The position numbers and the translations under genes are program-made. The notes beneath the pieces were generated by a model. The model was not told the origin of the DNA and did not search any database. It was given only the letters and a program-made list of their open reading frames with translations. This document shows, piece by piece, positions 40,679 to 48,967 of a stretch of DNA of 64,000 nt. Each line of letters opens with the position of its first letter. Position 1 is the first letter of the stretch. The DNA lies in the NCBI RefSeq assembly GCF_014873875.1, contig NZ_JADBEM010000001.1, positions 3,534,001 to 3,598,000 on the forward strand, read 5' to 3'. The stretch is from Actinopolymorpha pittospori. GTDB lineage: Bacteria; Actinomycetota; Actinomycetes; Propionibacteriales; Actinopolymorphaceae.

Positions 40679-41599
40679 ATGACAGGTGGCACGCTGGAGT
40701 CCCGTCCGTTCGGTTCGACCGGTTTGTCGGTGACCAGGCTCGGTTTCGGCGCGATGGAGATCCGCGGCGAACGGATCTGGAACGGCCGTCCGGTGCGCGA
40801 CGAGCAGGCCTCGGACATCCTCACCGCCGTCCTCGACACCGGGATCACCTTCGTCGACACCGCGGGCGACTACGGCCGCAGCGAGGCCTACATCGGTCAG
40901 TTCGTCGCCGACCGTCGCGAAGAGTACGTACTCGCCACGAAGTGTGGCTGCTCGATGGTGCCGGCCGGCGACCACGACGAGACCCCGCACTCCTGGGACC
41001 GCGACCACCTGCTGCGGAACATCGACGACAGTCTGGCCAAGCTCGCGACAGACCACGTGGACCTGCTGCAACTGCACAATCCGTCCGTCGAACTGGCCGA
41101 GGAGCACAAGCTGGTCGACACGCTGCGGGAGATCCAGTCGAGCGGCAAGACGAGGTTCATCGGCGCCTCGGCCACCTCGCCGCACCTCGCGACCTATGTC
41201 GAGTGGGGCGTCTTCGACGCGTTCCAGATCCCCTACTCCGCGCTCGAACGCCGGCACGAGAACCTCATCACCCGCGCCCACGAGGCCGGGGCCGGGACGA
41301 TCGTGCGGGGCGGCGTGGCGCGCGGCGAGCCCGGCGCCGGCCTCGGTGCCACCGACCGGTGGGCGACCTGGGAGCGGGCCGGCCTCGACGACCTGCTCGG
41401 CGAGGGTGAGAGCCGCACCCAGTGGCTGCTTCGGTTCACCCTCAGCCACCCCGGAGTCGACACGGTGATCGTCGGTACCCTGAACCCCGCGCACCTGGCC
41501 GAGAACGTCAAGGCCGCGCGCGCGGGTGCGCTCCCCGCCGACGTGTACGCCGAAGCAAAGCGCCGGCTCGACGCGGCCGGCGAGAGCCCCGAAGGGTGA
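40679..41599 (+). CDS. Aldo/keto reductase, first of a tandem pair
   Basis: A 306-residue AKR with tetrad Asp60/Tyr65 (TFVDTAGDYGRSEAYIG), Lys88 (ATKCG) and His133 (LLQLHNPS). DTVIVGTLNPAHLAENVKAA near the C-terminus binds NADPH phosphate. AGGAGAG precedes ATG 40679. A nine-codon reading frame (ATG 40656) ends in ATGA overlap with this start and may be a leader, though its own ribosome binding site is poor. With the next gene it forms a two-gene unit for related carbonyl or sugar substrates. The substrate is unknown. Confidence 0.9.
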   Translation: MTGGTLESRPFGSTGLSVTRLGFGAMEIRGERIWNGRPVRDEQASDILTAVLDTGITFVDTAGDYGRSEAYIGQFVADRREEYVLATKCGCSMVPAGDHDETPHSWDRDHLLRNIDDSLAKLATDHVDLLQLHNPSVELAEEHKLVDTLREIQSSGKTRFIGASATSPHLATYVEWGVFDAFQIPYSALERRHENLITRAHEAGAGTIVRGGVARGEPGAGLGATDRWATWERAGLDDLLGEGESRTQWLLRFTLSHPGVDTVIVGTLNPAHLAENVKAARAGALPADVYAEAKRRLDAAGESPEG

Positions 41600-41606
41600 G
41601 ACCAGC

Positions 41607-42593
41607 ATGACCGAGGAGACACTTCCCACGACCCGACGCCGGCTCGGTGCGAACGGTCCCGAGGTGAGCGCGGTCGGCTTCGGCTGCTGGGCCATCGGCG
41701 GCCCGCACACCCGTGACGGCGAGCCGATCGGCTGGGGCGAGGTCGACGACGACGAGTCGGTCGCCGCCATCCACGCGGCCCTCGACGAGGGCGTGACGTT
41801 CTTCGACACCGCCGACGTCTACGGCTGCGGACACAGCGAACGCGTCCTGGCTCGGGCCCTGCGCGGTCGCCGGGACGGCGTCGTGGTCGCCACGAAGTTC
41901 GGCTTCACCTACGACGAGGAGCGCCGCGAGTCCCCGGGCACCGACGGCTCTCCGGAGTACGTCCGCACCGCCTGCGAGGCGAGCCTGCGGCGCCTGGAGA
42001 CCGACACCATCGACCTGCTGCAGTTCCACCTCGGCGGGCACGACCTCACCGCGGCAGAGGACGTCCTCGCCGCCTTGGAGGACCTGGTCACCGAAGGCAA
42101 GATCCGCTCGTTCGGCTGGAGCACCGACGACCCGACCAGGGCGGCGCTGTTCGCGCGCAGCCCCCACTGCGCCGCGATCCAGCAGAGCTTCAACGTGTTG
42201 TCCGGCAACACCGAGACGCTCGCCGTCTGCGAGGCCAACGGTCTCGCCAGCATCGTCCGGGGCCCGCTCGGCATGGGCCTGCTGTCGGGCAAGATGGACC
42301 GCTCGACGAAGTTCGGCAGCGACGACGTACGCCACGGTTGGGACTTCGACGGCGCGGAGGCGAAGAAGCTCGCGGCGGTCGACCAGGTGCGTGACATTCT
42401 CGCCGCGAACGGCCGCACCCTCGCCCAGGGCGCACTGTGCTGGCTGCTCGCGAGGAGCCCGGCGTTCGTGCCGATCCCGGGAGTCCGTACGGTCGCGCAG
42501 GCCCGGGAGAACTTCGCGGCGCTGCGGCACGGGCCGCTGAGCGCGGCGGAGATGGCGCAGGTCGACGAGGCGCTCGCCGTCCTGCCCGCCTAG
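41607..42593 (+). CDS. Aldo/keto reductase, second of a tandem pair
   Basis: A 328-residue AKR. Tetrad: Asp67/Tyr72 (FFDTADVYGCGHSERVL), Lys97 (VATKFGF) and His141 (LLQFHLGGHD). IPGVRTVAQARENFAAL is the cofactor-binding end segment. It begins 7 bases after its neighbour and is less than 30 percent alike by eye, so it is not a recent duplicate. Such pairs are common in sugar-acid and inositol metabolism in actinomycetes, which is inference. It ends 10 bases from the convergent GT2 gene. Confidence 0.9.
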   Translation: MTEETLPTTRRRLGANGPEVSAVGFGCWAIGGPHTRDGEPIGWGEVDDDESVAAIHAALDEGVTFFDTADVYGCGHSERVLARALRGRRDGVVVATKFGFTYDEERRESPGTDGSPEYVRTACEASLRRLETDTIDLLQFHLGGHDLTAAEDVLAALEDLVTEGKIRSFGWSTDDPTRAALFARSPHCAAIQQSFNVLSGNTETLAVCEANGLASIVRGPLGMGLLSGKMDRSTKFGSDDVRHGWDFDGAEAKKLAAVDQVRDILAANGRTLAQGALCWLLARSPAFVPIPGVRTVAQARENFAALRHGPLSAAEMAQVDEALAVLPA

Positions 42594-42603
42594 GGCCGGC
42601 GCG

Positions 42604-43521
42604 TCAGACGATCGGCGGGCGGCCGAGCCGGGTCATCGTCCACACGGTGCGCCAGCGGATCGGCCGCCTCGGCCCGCAGGGCGAGCGGCAGCCCTCCACG
42701 AACCCGCCGATCCACGCCCGCAGGCCCGCGACCGGAGGCCTGCGGACCAGCGTGACCAGTACCCAGACACCGACGTAGATCGGCACCAGGACGGCGGGCA
42801 GGTGACGGCGCGCCAACCAGACCCGGTTCCGCGCGTTCATGCGGTAGTAGAGCGGATGGCGGTCCGGTGAGGTACGCGGATGCTGGAGCAGGATGTCCGG
42901 CCGATAGTCGATCCGCCAACCGGCGTCCAGGGCCCGCCAGGCGACGTCGGTCTCCTCGTGCGCCCAGAAGAAGACGTCCGGCCAGTCGCCGGTCTGGTCG
43001 GCGACGGTCATCCGCACCGCGTTGCCGCCGCCGAGGAACGTCGTGACGCGGGACGCGCGCAACGGGTTGCGCGCGCTCAACCGGGGCACGTGCCGGCGCT
43101 GCGTGACACCGCTCTCGTCGGCGATCCGGAAGCTGATGATGCCAAGGGCCGGGTCGGCCAGAAATGCGCTGCGGACCTTGTCCGCCGTGTCTGGATCCGG
43201 GAGCAGGCCGTCGTCGTCGAGATACATCACCACGTCGATGTCGCCGTGCGTACGAAGCCGTGCCAACCCGACGTTGCGCCCGGCGGGCAAGCCGACGTTG
43301 GCAGGGAGTTCGATACCCTCGACGCCGGGCGGAAGAATGGACAGCCGCGCGCCCTGACCCACGACCACGATCCGAGAGGGCGGCGTCGTCTGGGTGGCGA
43401 GGGATTCCAGCAGGGCCGCGAGTTCGCGTGGACGCGTTCCCATGGTGACCACGACGGCAGCGAGTCGCACCCCGCCGACCACGGTCGGGCGGGGAGGCGT
43501 CTGCACGGGAGACAGCCGCAC
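42604..43521 (-). CDS. GT2-family glycosyltransferase
   Basis: A 305-residue GT-A enzyme. AAVVVTMGTRPRELAALLES opens the nucleotide-binding fold, ANVGLPAGRNVGLARLR is the conserved donor loop, and VVMYLDDDGLL carries the DxD metal site. FFWAHEETDVAWRALDAGWR contains the catalytic ED/EE block. Two hydrophobic patches late in the protein (VLVPIYVGVWVLVTLV) suggest loose membrane attachment. It resembles rhamnosyl- or galactofuranosyltransferases of cell-wall glycan assembly. GTG 43521 follows a GTGGGGG stretch. It is not adjacent to the 20-27 kb glycan locus. Confidence 0.88.
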   Translation of the reverse strand: MRLSPVQTPPRPTVVGGVRLAAVVVTMGTRPRELAALLESLATQTTPPSRIVVVGQGARLSILPPGVEGIELPANVGLPAGRNVGLARLRTHGDIDVVMYLDDDGLLPDPDTADKVRSAFLADPALGIISFRIADESGVTQRRHVPRLSARNPLRASRVTTFLGGGNAVRMTVADQTGDWPDVFFWAHEETDVAWRALDAGWRIDYRPDILLQHPRTSPDRHPLYYRMNARNRVWLARRHLPAVLVPIYVGVWVLVTLVRRPPVAGLRAWIGGFVEGCRSPCGPRRPIRWRTVWTMTRLGRPPIV

Positions 43522-43801
43522 CTTCGAACCCCCACGGAGCTGTCGTCATGCGCGATGGCGACGATGACTTCCTCTGCGTCGGATCGTAACTAATTGCGGC
43601 TGCGAAGTAGCCTGTTGCGCTAATCGGTAATCGAACCGCGCAGGGATCGGGGAGAGTCTTTTCACCCACAGATGATTCTTTGAGTCCGGGCAGGATTCTC
43701 GGCGATATCGACCCGGAGAGCTGCTTTGCTTATTGGCTTGCACCGGGATAAAAGCGTTTTGCCAAATCGACGGTGAGTTCATGTCCCGCGGGGAGGGTGG
43801 T
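43522..43801. promoter_or_regulatory. AT-richer divergent control region
   Basis: A 280-bp gap that is lower in GC than its surroundings and holds no supported gene. A TTGCAC (43738) could be a -35, but no clear -10 was found. GGGGAGGG (43789-43797) is the ribosome binding site of the downstream membrane protein. Confidence 0.35.
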
Positions 43802-45148
43802 ATGGCGACATCGATGATCTCGAACGGCAGTGGCTGGCGGACTGGCTGGGCACGCCGCGAGAACGCTCGTCGCAAGCGGGCGCACGATGCCGCCACGTCG
43901 GTCTGGGCGCGCACCGACGCCGAGCTTCGGGGGATGGTCGCCGCGGCGCGAGCCGCTCGGCCGGTCAGTGCGGAGCAGGTTCCCTGGCTCATCCTGCGAC
44001 GGGGCGAGTCGGTGCTCTGGCACTCACCCGGTGTCCGGCTGGTGACCCGGCACGACCATCCGGAGCGGCCCGCCCTGCGCCCGCCGGGGTTCGCGGACTT
44101 CACGCTGTCCCAGCTCACCGGAGCCTTCGTCGACCATCCGCCCAGCCAGTTCCCGGTGCTCGACTCCGGTCCGCTCGCGATCACCACCATGCGGGTCGCT
44201 TTCGGTGGTGCCCGGCCACGCGACTGGATCCACGTCCGGGTCCTGGGGGTCGCGCACGACCCCAGACGTACGCTCACCTGGCTGGAGGACGCGAGTGGCA
44301 GCGACCTGACCGGACTGGTCCTCGACCCGTACGCCGTGGCCGGGTTCCGCTTCGCTCTCACGCTGGCCCTCGCGGACGCGGGTGGACGGCGGCAGTCCTT
44401 CGCTGAGCACCTGGAGCGTCTGCTCGCCGCCCACCAGCGAACGCGTCCGGGCCCCCCACCTGACGCGGACCCCGAGGAAGCGCCCACGCCCGCGCGGGTG
44501 CTGCTCGCCGGGTTGCGGAAGCTGTGCCTCGGGCCCGCCGGTGCCTCGGTGGCCCGGCGTACCGTCCAGTGCGCGACCGTCGTGGCGGCGACGCTGATGC
44601 TCGCCACGATGGCGCTCGCCGACCCGCGCCCCTCGGCGCAGCTCTCCGCGGCGGAGAGTGCGGGGGAGCGCGCGGTGGTGCCTCCCGGAAGCACTCCGCC
44701 CGGCGTCGTCGACGCGTCCCCAGCCGCGGGCACCGCGCCGGTGAACGGACCGGAGGGGACCGTTCGGCCCAAGCCGACCTCCGTACCGACGACCGCCGCA
44801 CCTGCGCACACGCCGGTGCCCGCGCGGTCCGGGGGTGCCCGGGTGTCGGAGCCGAGTGGGCAGCCGACCGTACCGGTGCCCGGCCAGGAGGGCCTCATGA
44901 CGGCCGGCGTCGGGACGCGGTGTGGCGCGCCGGTCAACCCGTACGGCTACCACTACTGCGCCTCCGGACTTCCGGTCGGGGATCCCGCGCCGGGAGTGTG
45001 TGGCTACTTCCGGTGCGCGCCGGGCTTCTGGAGCGACACCGGCTTCATGGTCCAGTGCCGGGACGACTCGGTGAGCATGGCGGGTGGCCGGCCCGACGCG
45101 TGCGCCCTCCATCGTGGGGTGCTCCGCGTCGTCCGCGGCGCCCCCTGA
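43802..45148 (+). CDS. Single-pass membrane protein with a secreted six-cysteine C-terminal domain
   Basis: A 448-residue protein of unknown function. The cytoplasmic part (about 1-255) is alpha/beta with no motif I recognise (VPWLILRRGESVLWHSPG, DWIHVRVLGVAHDPRRTL). One membrane helix (about 257-277, VVAATLMLATMALA) and an Ala/Pro/Thr-rich linker of about 90 residues follow. A Cys-rich domain (about 376-448) has six Cys: CGAPVNPYGYHYC, CGYFRC, MVQCRDD and ACALHRGV. This last block resembles the DUF3761-like ending of actinobacterial secreted proteins (CxDGxYS...CSxHGGV), though its GGV is altered to RGV. Three disulfides are likely. ATG 43802 follows GGGGAGGG. It may link an outer ligand to the cytoplasm. 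Confidence 0.72.
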   Translation: MATSMISNGSGWRTGWARRENARRKRAHDAATSVWARTDAELRGMVAAARAARPVSAEQVPWLILRRGESVLWHSPGVRLVTRHDHPERPALRPPGFADFTLSQLTGAFVDHPPSQFPVLDSGPLAITTMRVAFGGARPRDWIHVRVLGVAHDPRRTLTWLEDASGSDLTGLVLDPYAVAGFRFALTLALADAGGRRQSFAEHLERLLAAHQRTRPGPPPDADPEEAPTPARVLLAGLRKLCLGPAGASVARRTVQCATVVAATLMLATMALADPRPSAQLSAAESAGERAVVPPGSTPPGVVDASPAAGTAPVNGPEGTVRPKPTSVPTTAAPAHTPVPARSGGARVSEPSGQPTVPVPGQEGLMTAGVGTRCGAPVNPYGYHYCASGLPVGDPAPGVCGYFRCAPGFWSDTGFMVQCRDDSVSMAGGRPDACALHRGVLRVVRGAP

Positions 45149-45155
45149 CGCCACA

Positions 45156-45875
45156 ATGGCGGTCGTGGACAACAGGGCATGGGACGAGAGGTACGCCGCC
45201 GCCGAGCTGATGTGGGGCACCGAACCCAACCGCTGGTTCGCGGCCGAGACCCGCGACCTGCCGGCCGGTCGGGCACTGGACCTCGCCGCGGGTGAGGGAC
45301 GTAACGCGATCTGGCTCGCGGGGCGCGGCTGGCGGGTGACCGCCGTCGACTTCTCCTCGGTCGCGCTGGAGCGGGGGCGTCGGCTGGCCGCCGCGGAACC
45401 GGACCCGACCCTGTCCGAACGGATCACCTGGCTGGCGGTCGACGTGCTGACGTACCGGCCGCCCGCCGCGGCGTTCTCCCTGGTGAGCCTGGTCTATCTC
45501 CAGCTTCCCGCCGATGAGCGTCGGCAGGTCATGCGGTTCGCGGCGGAGGCGGTCGCGCCCGGTGGGGTCCTGCTCGTGATCGGGCACGACACGAGCAACC
45601 TAGCCGAGGGAGTGGGCGGTCCGCGGGATGCGGGGGTGCTATTCACGCCGGAGGACATCCTCGCCGACGTGAGCCATGCCGACGTGAGCGAAGGCGATCT
45701 GAGCGGAACTGTCGGACGAACCGGCGCCGAGGGAACGAACGCGGGCGCCGGGTCGGTCACCGGTTGGCGGGTCGAGCGCGCCGAGCGGGTGCTTCGACCG
45801 GTGTTGACCTCGGACGGGACGACTCGTGACGCCATCGACGCGTTGGTACGGCTCAGGCGGGACGACCGGACCTGA
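45156..45875 (+). CDS. Class I SAM-dependent methyltransferase (TehB-like)
   Basis: A 239-residue enzyme. It opens with NRAWDERYAAAELMWGTEPN, as in TehB/thiopurine-type methyltransferases, followed by motif I LDLAAGEGRNAIWLAGRGW and VTAVDFSSVALERG. RFAAEAVAPGGVLLVIGHD is motif VI. A low-complexity stretch (SHADVSEGDLSGTVGRTG) interrupts the C-terminal part. It probably detoxifies an oxyanion or small molecule; the substrate is unknown. ATG 45156 has no clear ribosome binding site, and GTG 45165 is possible. It starts seven bases after the membrane protein and may be co-transcribed. Confidence 0.87.
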   Translation: MAVVDNRAWDERYAAAELMWGTEPNRWFAAETRDLPAGRALDLAAGEGRNAIWLAGRGWRVTAVDFSSVALERGRRLAAAEPDPTLSERITWLAVDVLTYRPPAAAFSLVSLVYLQLPADERRQVMRFAAEAVAPGGVLLVIGHDTSNLAEGVGGPRDAGVLFTPEDILADVSHADVSEGDLSGTVGRTGAEGTNAGAGSVTGWRVERAERVLRPVLTSDGTTRDAIDALVRLRRDDRT

Positions 45876-45968
45876 CGCCGAGCGCCGGTGAGGACCGGGC
45901 CGGCGGTGTGAGTTCGGGGTCGGCGCTGTGAACCGGGTCGGCGCTGTGATCCGCACCGAGAAAGAAGT

Positions 45969-46005
45969 CGCCTCGCTGAACAGGCCTGACCTGTTCAGCG
46001 AGGCG
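45969..46005. terminator. Perfect 15-bp hairpin, bidirectional terminator
   Basis: CGCCTCGCTGAACAG (45969-45983) and its exact complement (45991-46005) flank a 7-base loop. On the minus strand ACTTCTTTCT follows, so it should end the DUF5302 gene well; on the plus strand it follows the methyltransferase gene. Three related GGTCGGCG(C/G)TGTGA units precede it (about 45896-45949). Confidence 0.75.
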
Positions 46006-46014
46006 TTGTCGGCT

Positions 46015-46248
46015 TCAGCCGCTCTTGCGCCGGAAGGAACGCCGACCGGTGGTGGGGGCAAGACCGTCCTGGATCTTCTGGGACGCCTTGCCGGACCCCG
46101 TGGCCAACTGCTCCTTGTGCTGGTGACGCTTGCGATCGAGGCTCTCGCGGAACTTACGACGTACGTCGTCGTCCGACTCCTCGACTTCCGCTGTCTCCGG
46201 CTCCGGCGCTTCGGCGGCCTTCGGGCTGTCCGGATCTTCACTGACCAT
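46015..46248 (-). CDS. DUF5302 protein
   Basis: A 77-residue charged protein: an acidic N-terminal half (SEDPDSPKAAEAPEPETAEV) is followed by DDDVRRKFRESLDRKRHQHK and QKIQDGLAPTTGRRSFRRKSG. This matches the small actinobacterial DUF5302 family, whose members are conserved but uncharacterised and may bind nucleic acid through the basic tail. ATG 46248 is chosen; the frame continues to 46305 but the extra residues are not family-like. The strong hairpin directly downstream ends it. Confidence 0.85.
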   Translation of the reverse strand: MVSEDPDSPKAAEAPEPETAEVEESDDDVRRKFRESLDRKRHQHKEQLATGSGKASQKIQDGLAPTTGRRSFRRKSG

Positions 46249-46367
46249 GAACACAGCTTCGCATGTCGCCCGGTCGAGGCGCGAGTGGATAGGTCGTTCG
46301 GTCACGTGGTGTCACACGGCGAGCCAATCGGGTGTCCGCCGGCGACCGCTCCGGCTAGGGTCGCGGC

Positions 46368-46802
46368 GTGGGCATCAGGGTGTCGCGGGAGATCGCCGCG
46401 CCGGCGCGACGGGTTTGGGAGTTGTTGGCCGACTGGGAACGCCAGGGCGAGTGGATGCCCGTGACGACGGTTCGTGCGCTGCCGGGTCAGCGGGAGGGCG
46501 TCGGTACGCGGATCGAGGCCGTGACCGGGCTCGGGCCGGCGCGTGTCGTCGACCCGATGGAGGTCATCAGCTGGGAGCCACCCCGGCGGTGCGTGACGCG
46601 GCATCTCGGGCACATGGTCCGGGGTACGGCTTCCTTCGAGGTCGAGCCGCTCGGTCCGGACCGCTGCCGCTTCGTCTGGACCGAGGACCTGGACCCGGGC
46701 AGGAGCGCGGCTCTGCGCACCGCGTACGGCGTCCTCGGTCAGGCGGTGACGCCGTTCTTCTCCCTCGCACTGTGGCGGCTCGGCCGGATCGCCGAACGCT
46801 GA
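46368..46802 (+). CDS. SRPBCC-family polyketide-cyclase/dehydrase-like protein
   Basis: A 144-residue single START-like domain: VSREIAAPARRVWELLADWE, then GVGTRIEAVTGLGPARVVDP and a C-terminal helix AVTPFFSLALWRLGRIAER. Members bind hydrophobic ligands or act as cyclases; no substrate can be inferred from this context. TAGGGT (46356-46361) is six bases from the GTG start, so translation begins on a leaderless mRNA. Confidence 0.88.
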   Translation: MGIRVSREIAAPARRVWELLADWERQGEWMPVTTVRALPGQREGVGTRIEAVTGLGPARVVDPMEVISWEPPRRCVTRHLGHMVRGTASFEVEPLGPDRCRFVWTEDLDPGRSAALRTAYGVLGQAVTPFFSLALWRLGRIAER

Positions 46803-46840
46803 CCAGCCGCCCTGCCCCCTTCCCGTGGTCACCGTCGTGA

Positions 46841-48733
46841 TCACGGGCTGTGGGGTGCGGGCCGGGCGGAGCGAGGCGTACGCGGCTCGGATCGGGGCGA
46901 AGGCACCGCCCCGGCTCCCACCTGGCACTCGGCCTCCGCGATCGCCTGGGCCGCGTTGACCAGGCCGAGGTGGCTGAAGGTGTGCGGGAAGTTGCCGAGC
47001 AGTTCGCGGCTGACCGGATCCACCTCCTCGGCGAACAGCCCGACGTCGTTGGCGTGTCGGGCGGCGCGTTCGAAGACGTAGCGCGCCCGGTCGGGTCGGC
47101 CGGCCATCGCCAGCGCCTGCGCGAGCCAGAACGTGCAGGGCAGGAAGGTGCCCTCCGCGCCGGGCAGCCCGTCAACCCCGGCTTGCGCGCGGTACCGGTA
47201 GACCAACCCGTGCTCGTCGGTGAGCTCGTTCTCGATGACGTCGATGGTCGAGAGGACGCGCGGGTCGTCGGCCGGCAGGAAGCCGAGGATCGGAATCATC
47301 AGCACGGACGCGTCGAGTTCGGTCGATCCGAACGCCTGCGTGAACGCGCCCACCTCGGCGTTCCACCCCTGTCGCAGGACCGCCTGGGCGATCTCGTCAC
47401 GCACCTGCCGCCACCATTCGACCCGCACGCCCGCGCCGAGCAGGTCGGCGAGCGCGATCGCCCGATCCAGCGCTACCCAGCACATCACCTTGCTGTACAC
47501 GAAGTGGCGCGCCTCGCCCCGGGTCTCCCAGATGCCGTGGTCGCTGTCCCGCCATCGTTCGGCGGCGCAGTCGGCACAGGTGAGCAGGAACCGCCGCGTC
47601 GGGTCGTCGAGGTCACCGAACTGGTCGGACATCCGGCAAGCCGCCTCGAGAAGGTCGCCGTACACGTCGATCTGCACCTGGTTGCACGCGTCGTTCCCGA
47701 CCCGCACGGGTCGGCTCTCCCGCCAACCCTCCAGGTGGTCGAGCGGCCGCTCGGTCAGGTCGTGTTCGCCACCGATGCCGAACACGATCCGCAGGACGCG
47801 GTCCCGGCCCAGCGAGGGCGCGGCCGTGGCCAGGAAGCCGAAGAAGTCGCAGGCCTCCTCCGGGCAGGCCGCCACCCGCAGGGCGCCCATGGCGAGGCTC
47901 GCGGCGCGTACCCAGGTGTGGCGGTAGTCCCAGTTGCGTTCCCCGCCGGTCCGCTCCGGCAGAGAGGTCGTGGCGGCGGCGATCAGTGCCCCACTCGGCT
48001 GGTAGGACAGTGCCTGCAGGACGCGGCCACTGTGGAGGACGAGTTCACGGAACGGACCCTGGTAGGTCTGGTGGGGTTCACTCCACGAACGCCAGCCCGC
48101 GACCGTTCCCGCCAGCTGGTCGTCAAGTTCGGCTTGCGTCCACGTCCGGGCCGGCGGCCTGGCGGGGGTCGACCAGTGCAGGGCGAAGGACGCGACCGCA
48201 CCGGCTTCGAGCACCGGACAGGCGTACGCGCCCCCGGCCTCCGGCGTCAGTGGGATCGGGCTGGTGAGGACGAGGGAGTCGGCGCCGCCACGGGAGGCGA
48301 GGCCACCGTCCACGGGGCAGAGGATCGGCGTGACGAGGCCGTACTCCGGTCGCGGGTCGAAGGTGATCTCCATCGGGACGATGCCCTCGGTGCAGGCCAG
48401 CCGGCGGATCAACAGGTGCGGCGACCCGATCCCGAGCTGGTGGCCGGTGCTGTCCCGACCTACGGCGAGCGCGTCGGTGAGGACCGCCGTGCCGGTGGCC
48501 GTGCGGAACGTCGTCTCCAGCACCATCGTGCCCTCGACGTAGCGGCGGGCGGCTTCGAAGATCCCGACCGGAGTGATCGTCCAGTGTCCGGCGCCCTGGC
48601 CGAGCAACCGTGCGAAGGTGGCCGGGCTGTCGAAGCGTGGGAAACACAGCCAGTCGACCGATCCGTACCGGCTCACCAGCGCGGCGCAGTGGCGGTCGGA
48701 GACGAGTGCGTAGTCGGCGATCGCGGTGGTCAT
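46841..48733 (-). CDS. Glycoside hydrolase family 15 (glucoamylase / trehalase-like)
   Basis: A 630-residue enzyme. The N-terminal beta-sandwich begins IADYALVSDRHCAALVSRYG and VDWLCFPRFDSPATF. The (alpha/alpha)6 catalytic barrel has RNWDYRHTWVRAASLA (about 264-279), GIWETRGEARHFVYSKVMCW (general acid Glu, about 399) and AEGTFLPCTFWLAQALA (general base Glu, about 525). Both catalytic Glu are present. The usual RDA after NWDYR is RAA here, an Asp-to-Ala change beside the substrate site, so specificity or activity may differ. Actinobacterial members often hydrolyse trehalose or maltooligosaccharides. ATG 48733 begins the conserved sequence. Confidence 0.92.
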   Translation of the reverse strand: MTTAIADYALVSDRHCAALVSRYGSVDWLCFPRFDSPATFARLLGQGAGHWTITPVGIFEAARRYVEGTMVLETTFRTATGTAVLTDALAVGRDSTGHQLGIGSPHLLIRRLACTEGIVPMEITFDPRPEYGLVTPILCPVDGGLASRGGADSLVLTSPIPLTPEAGGAYACPVLEAGAVASFALHWSTPARPPARTWTQAELDDQLAGTVAGWRSWSEPHQTYQGPFRELVLHSGRVLQALSYQPSGALIAAATTSLPERTGGERNWDYRHTWVRAASLAMGALRVAACPEEACDFFGFLATAAPSLGRDRVLRIVFGIGGEHDLTERPLDHLEGWRESRPVRVGNDACNQVQIDVYGDLLEAACRMSDQFGDLDDPTRRFLLTCADCAAERWRDSDHGIWETRGEARHFVYSKVMCWVALDRAIALADLLGAGVRVEWWRQVRDEIAQAVLRQGWNAEVGAFTQAFGSTELDASVLMIPILGFLPADDPRVLSTIDVIENELTDEHGLVYRYRAQAGVDGLPGAEGTFLPCTFWLAQALAMAGRPDRARYVFERAARHANDVGLFAEEVDPVSRELLGNFPHTFSHLGLVNAAQAIAEAECQVGAGAVPSPRSEPRTPRSARPAPHSP

Positions 48734-48967
48734 CGGTGAGACCCCCCTACAGATCAGTCTCGCTCCTTCTGGAGGAGGCCGACCCCGCCATCGATCGAAT
48801 GCCCGGGATGTCCCCAACGCACACCACCTGTCCCGGCCGGCGGACGCGCCGAATCCGTTCGGCGGGGGCTGCCGCACGGCACTCAGGTTTCGCTTGGAAG
48901 ATAGAGGGGCGACGACGCGACCAGGCGCCGCGTGAACTCCGAGGCCGGAACGAACGTGGAGAACGGT

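Noticed and set aside
40656..40682. Nine-codon leader ORF coupled to the aldo/keto reductase
   Set aside because: It overlaps by ATGA but has no ribosome binding site and no conserved content visible here; chance is likely in this GC range.
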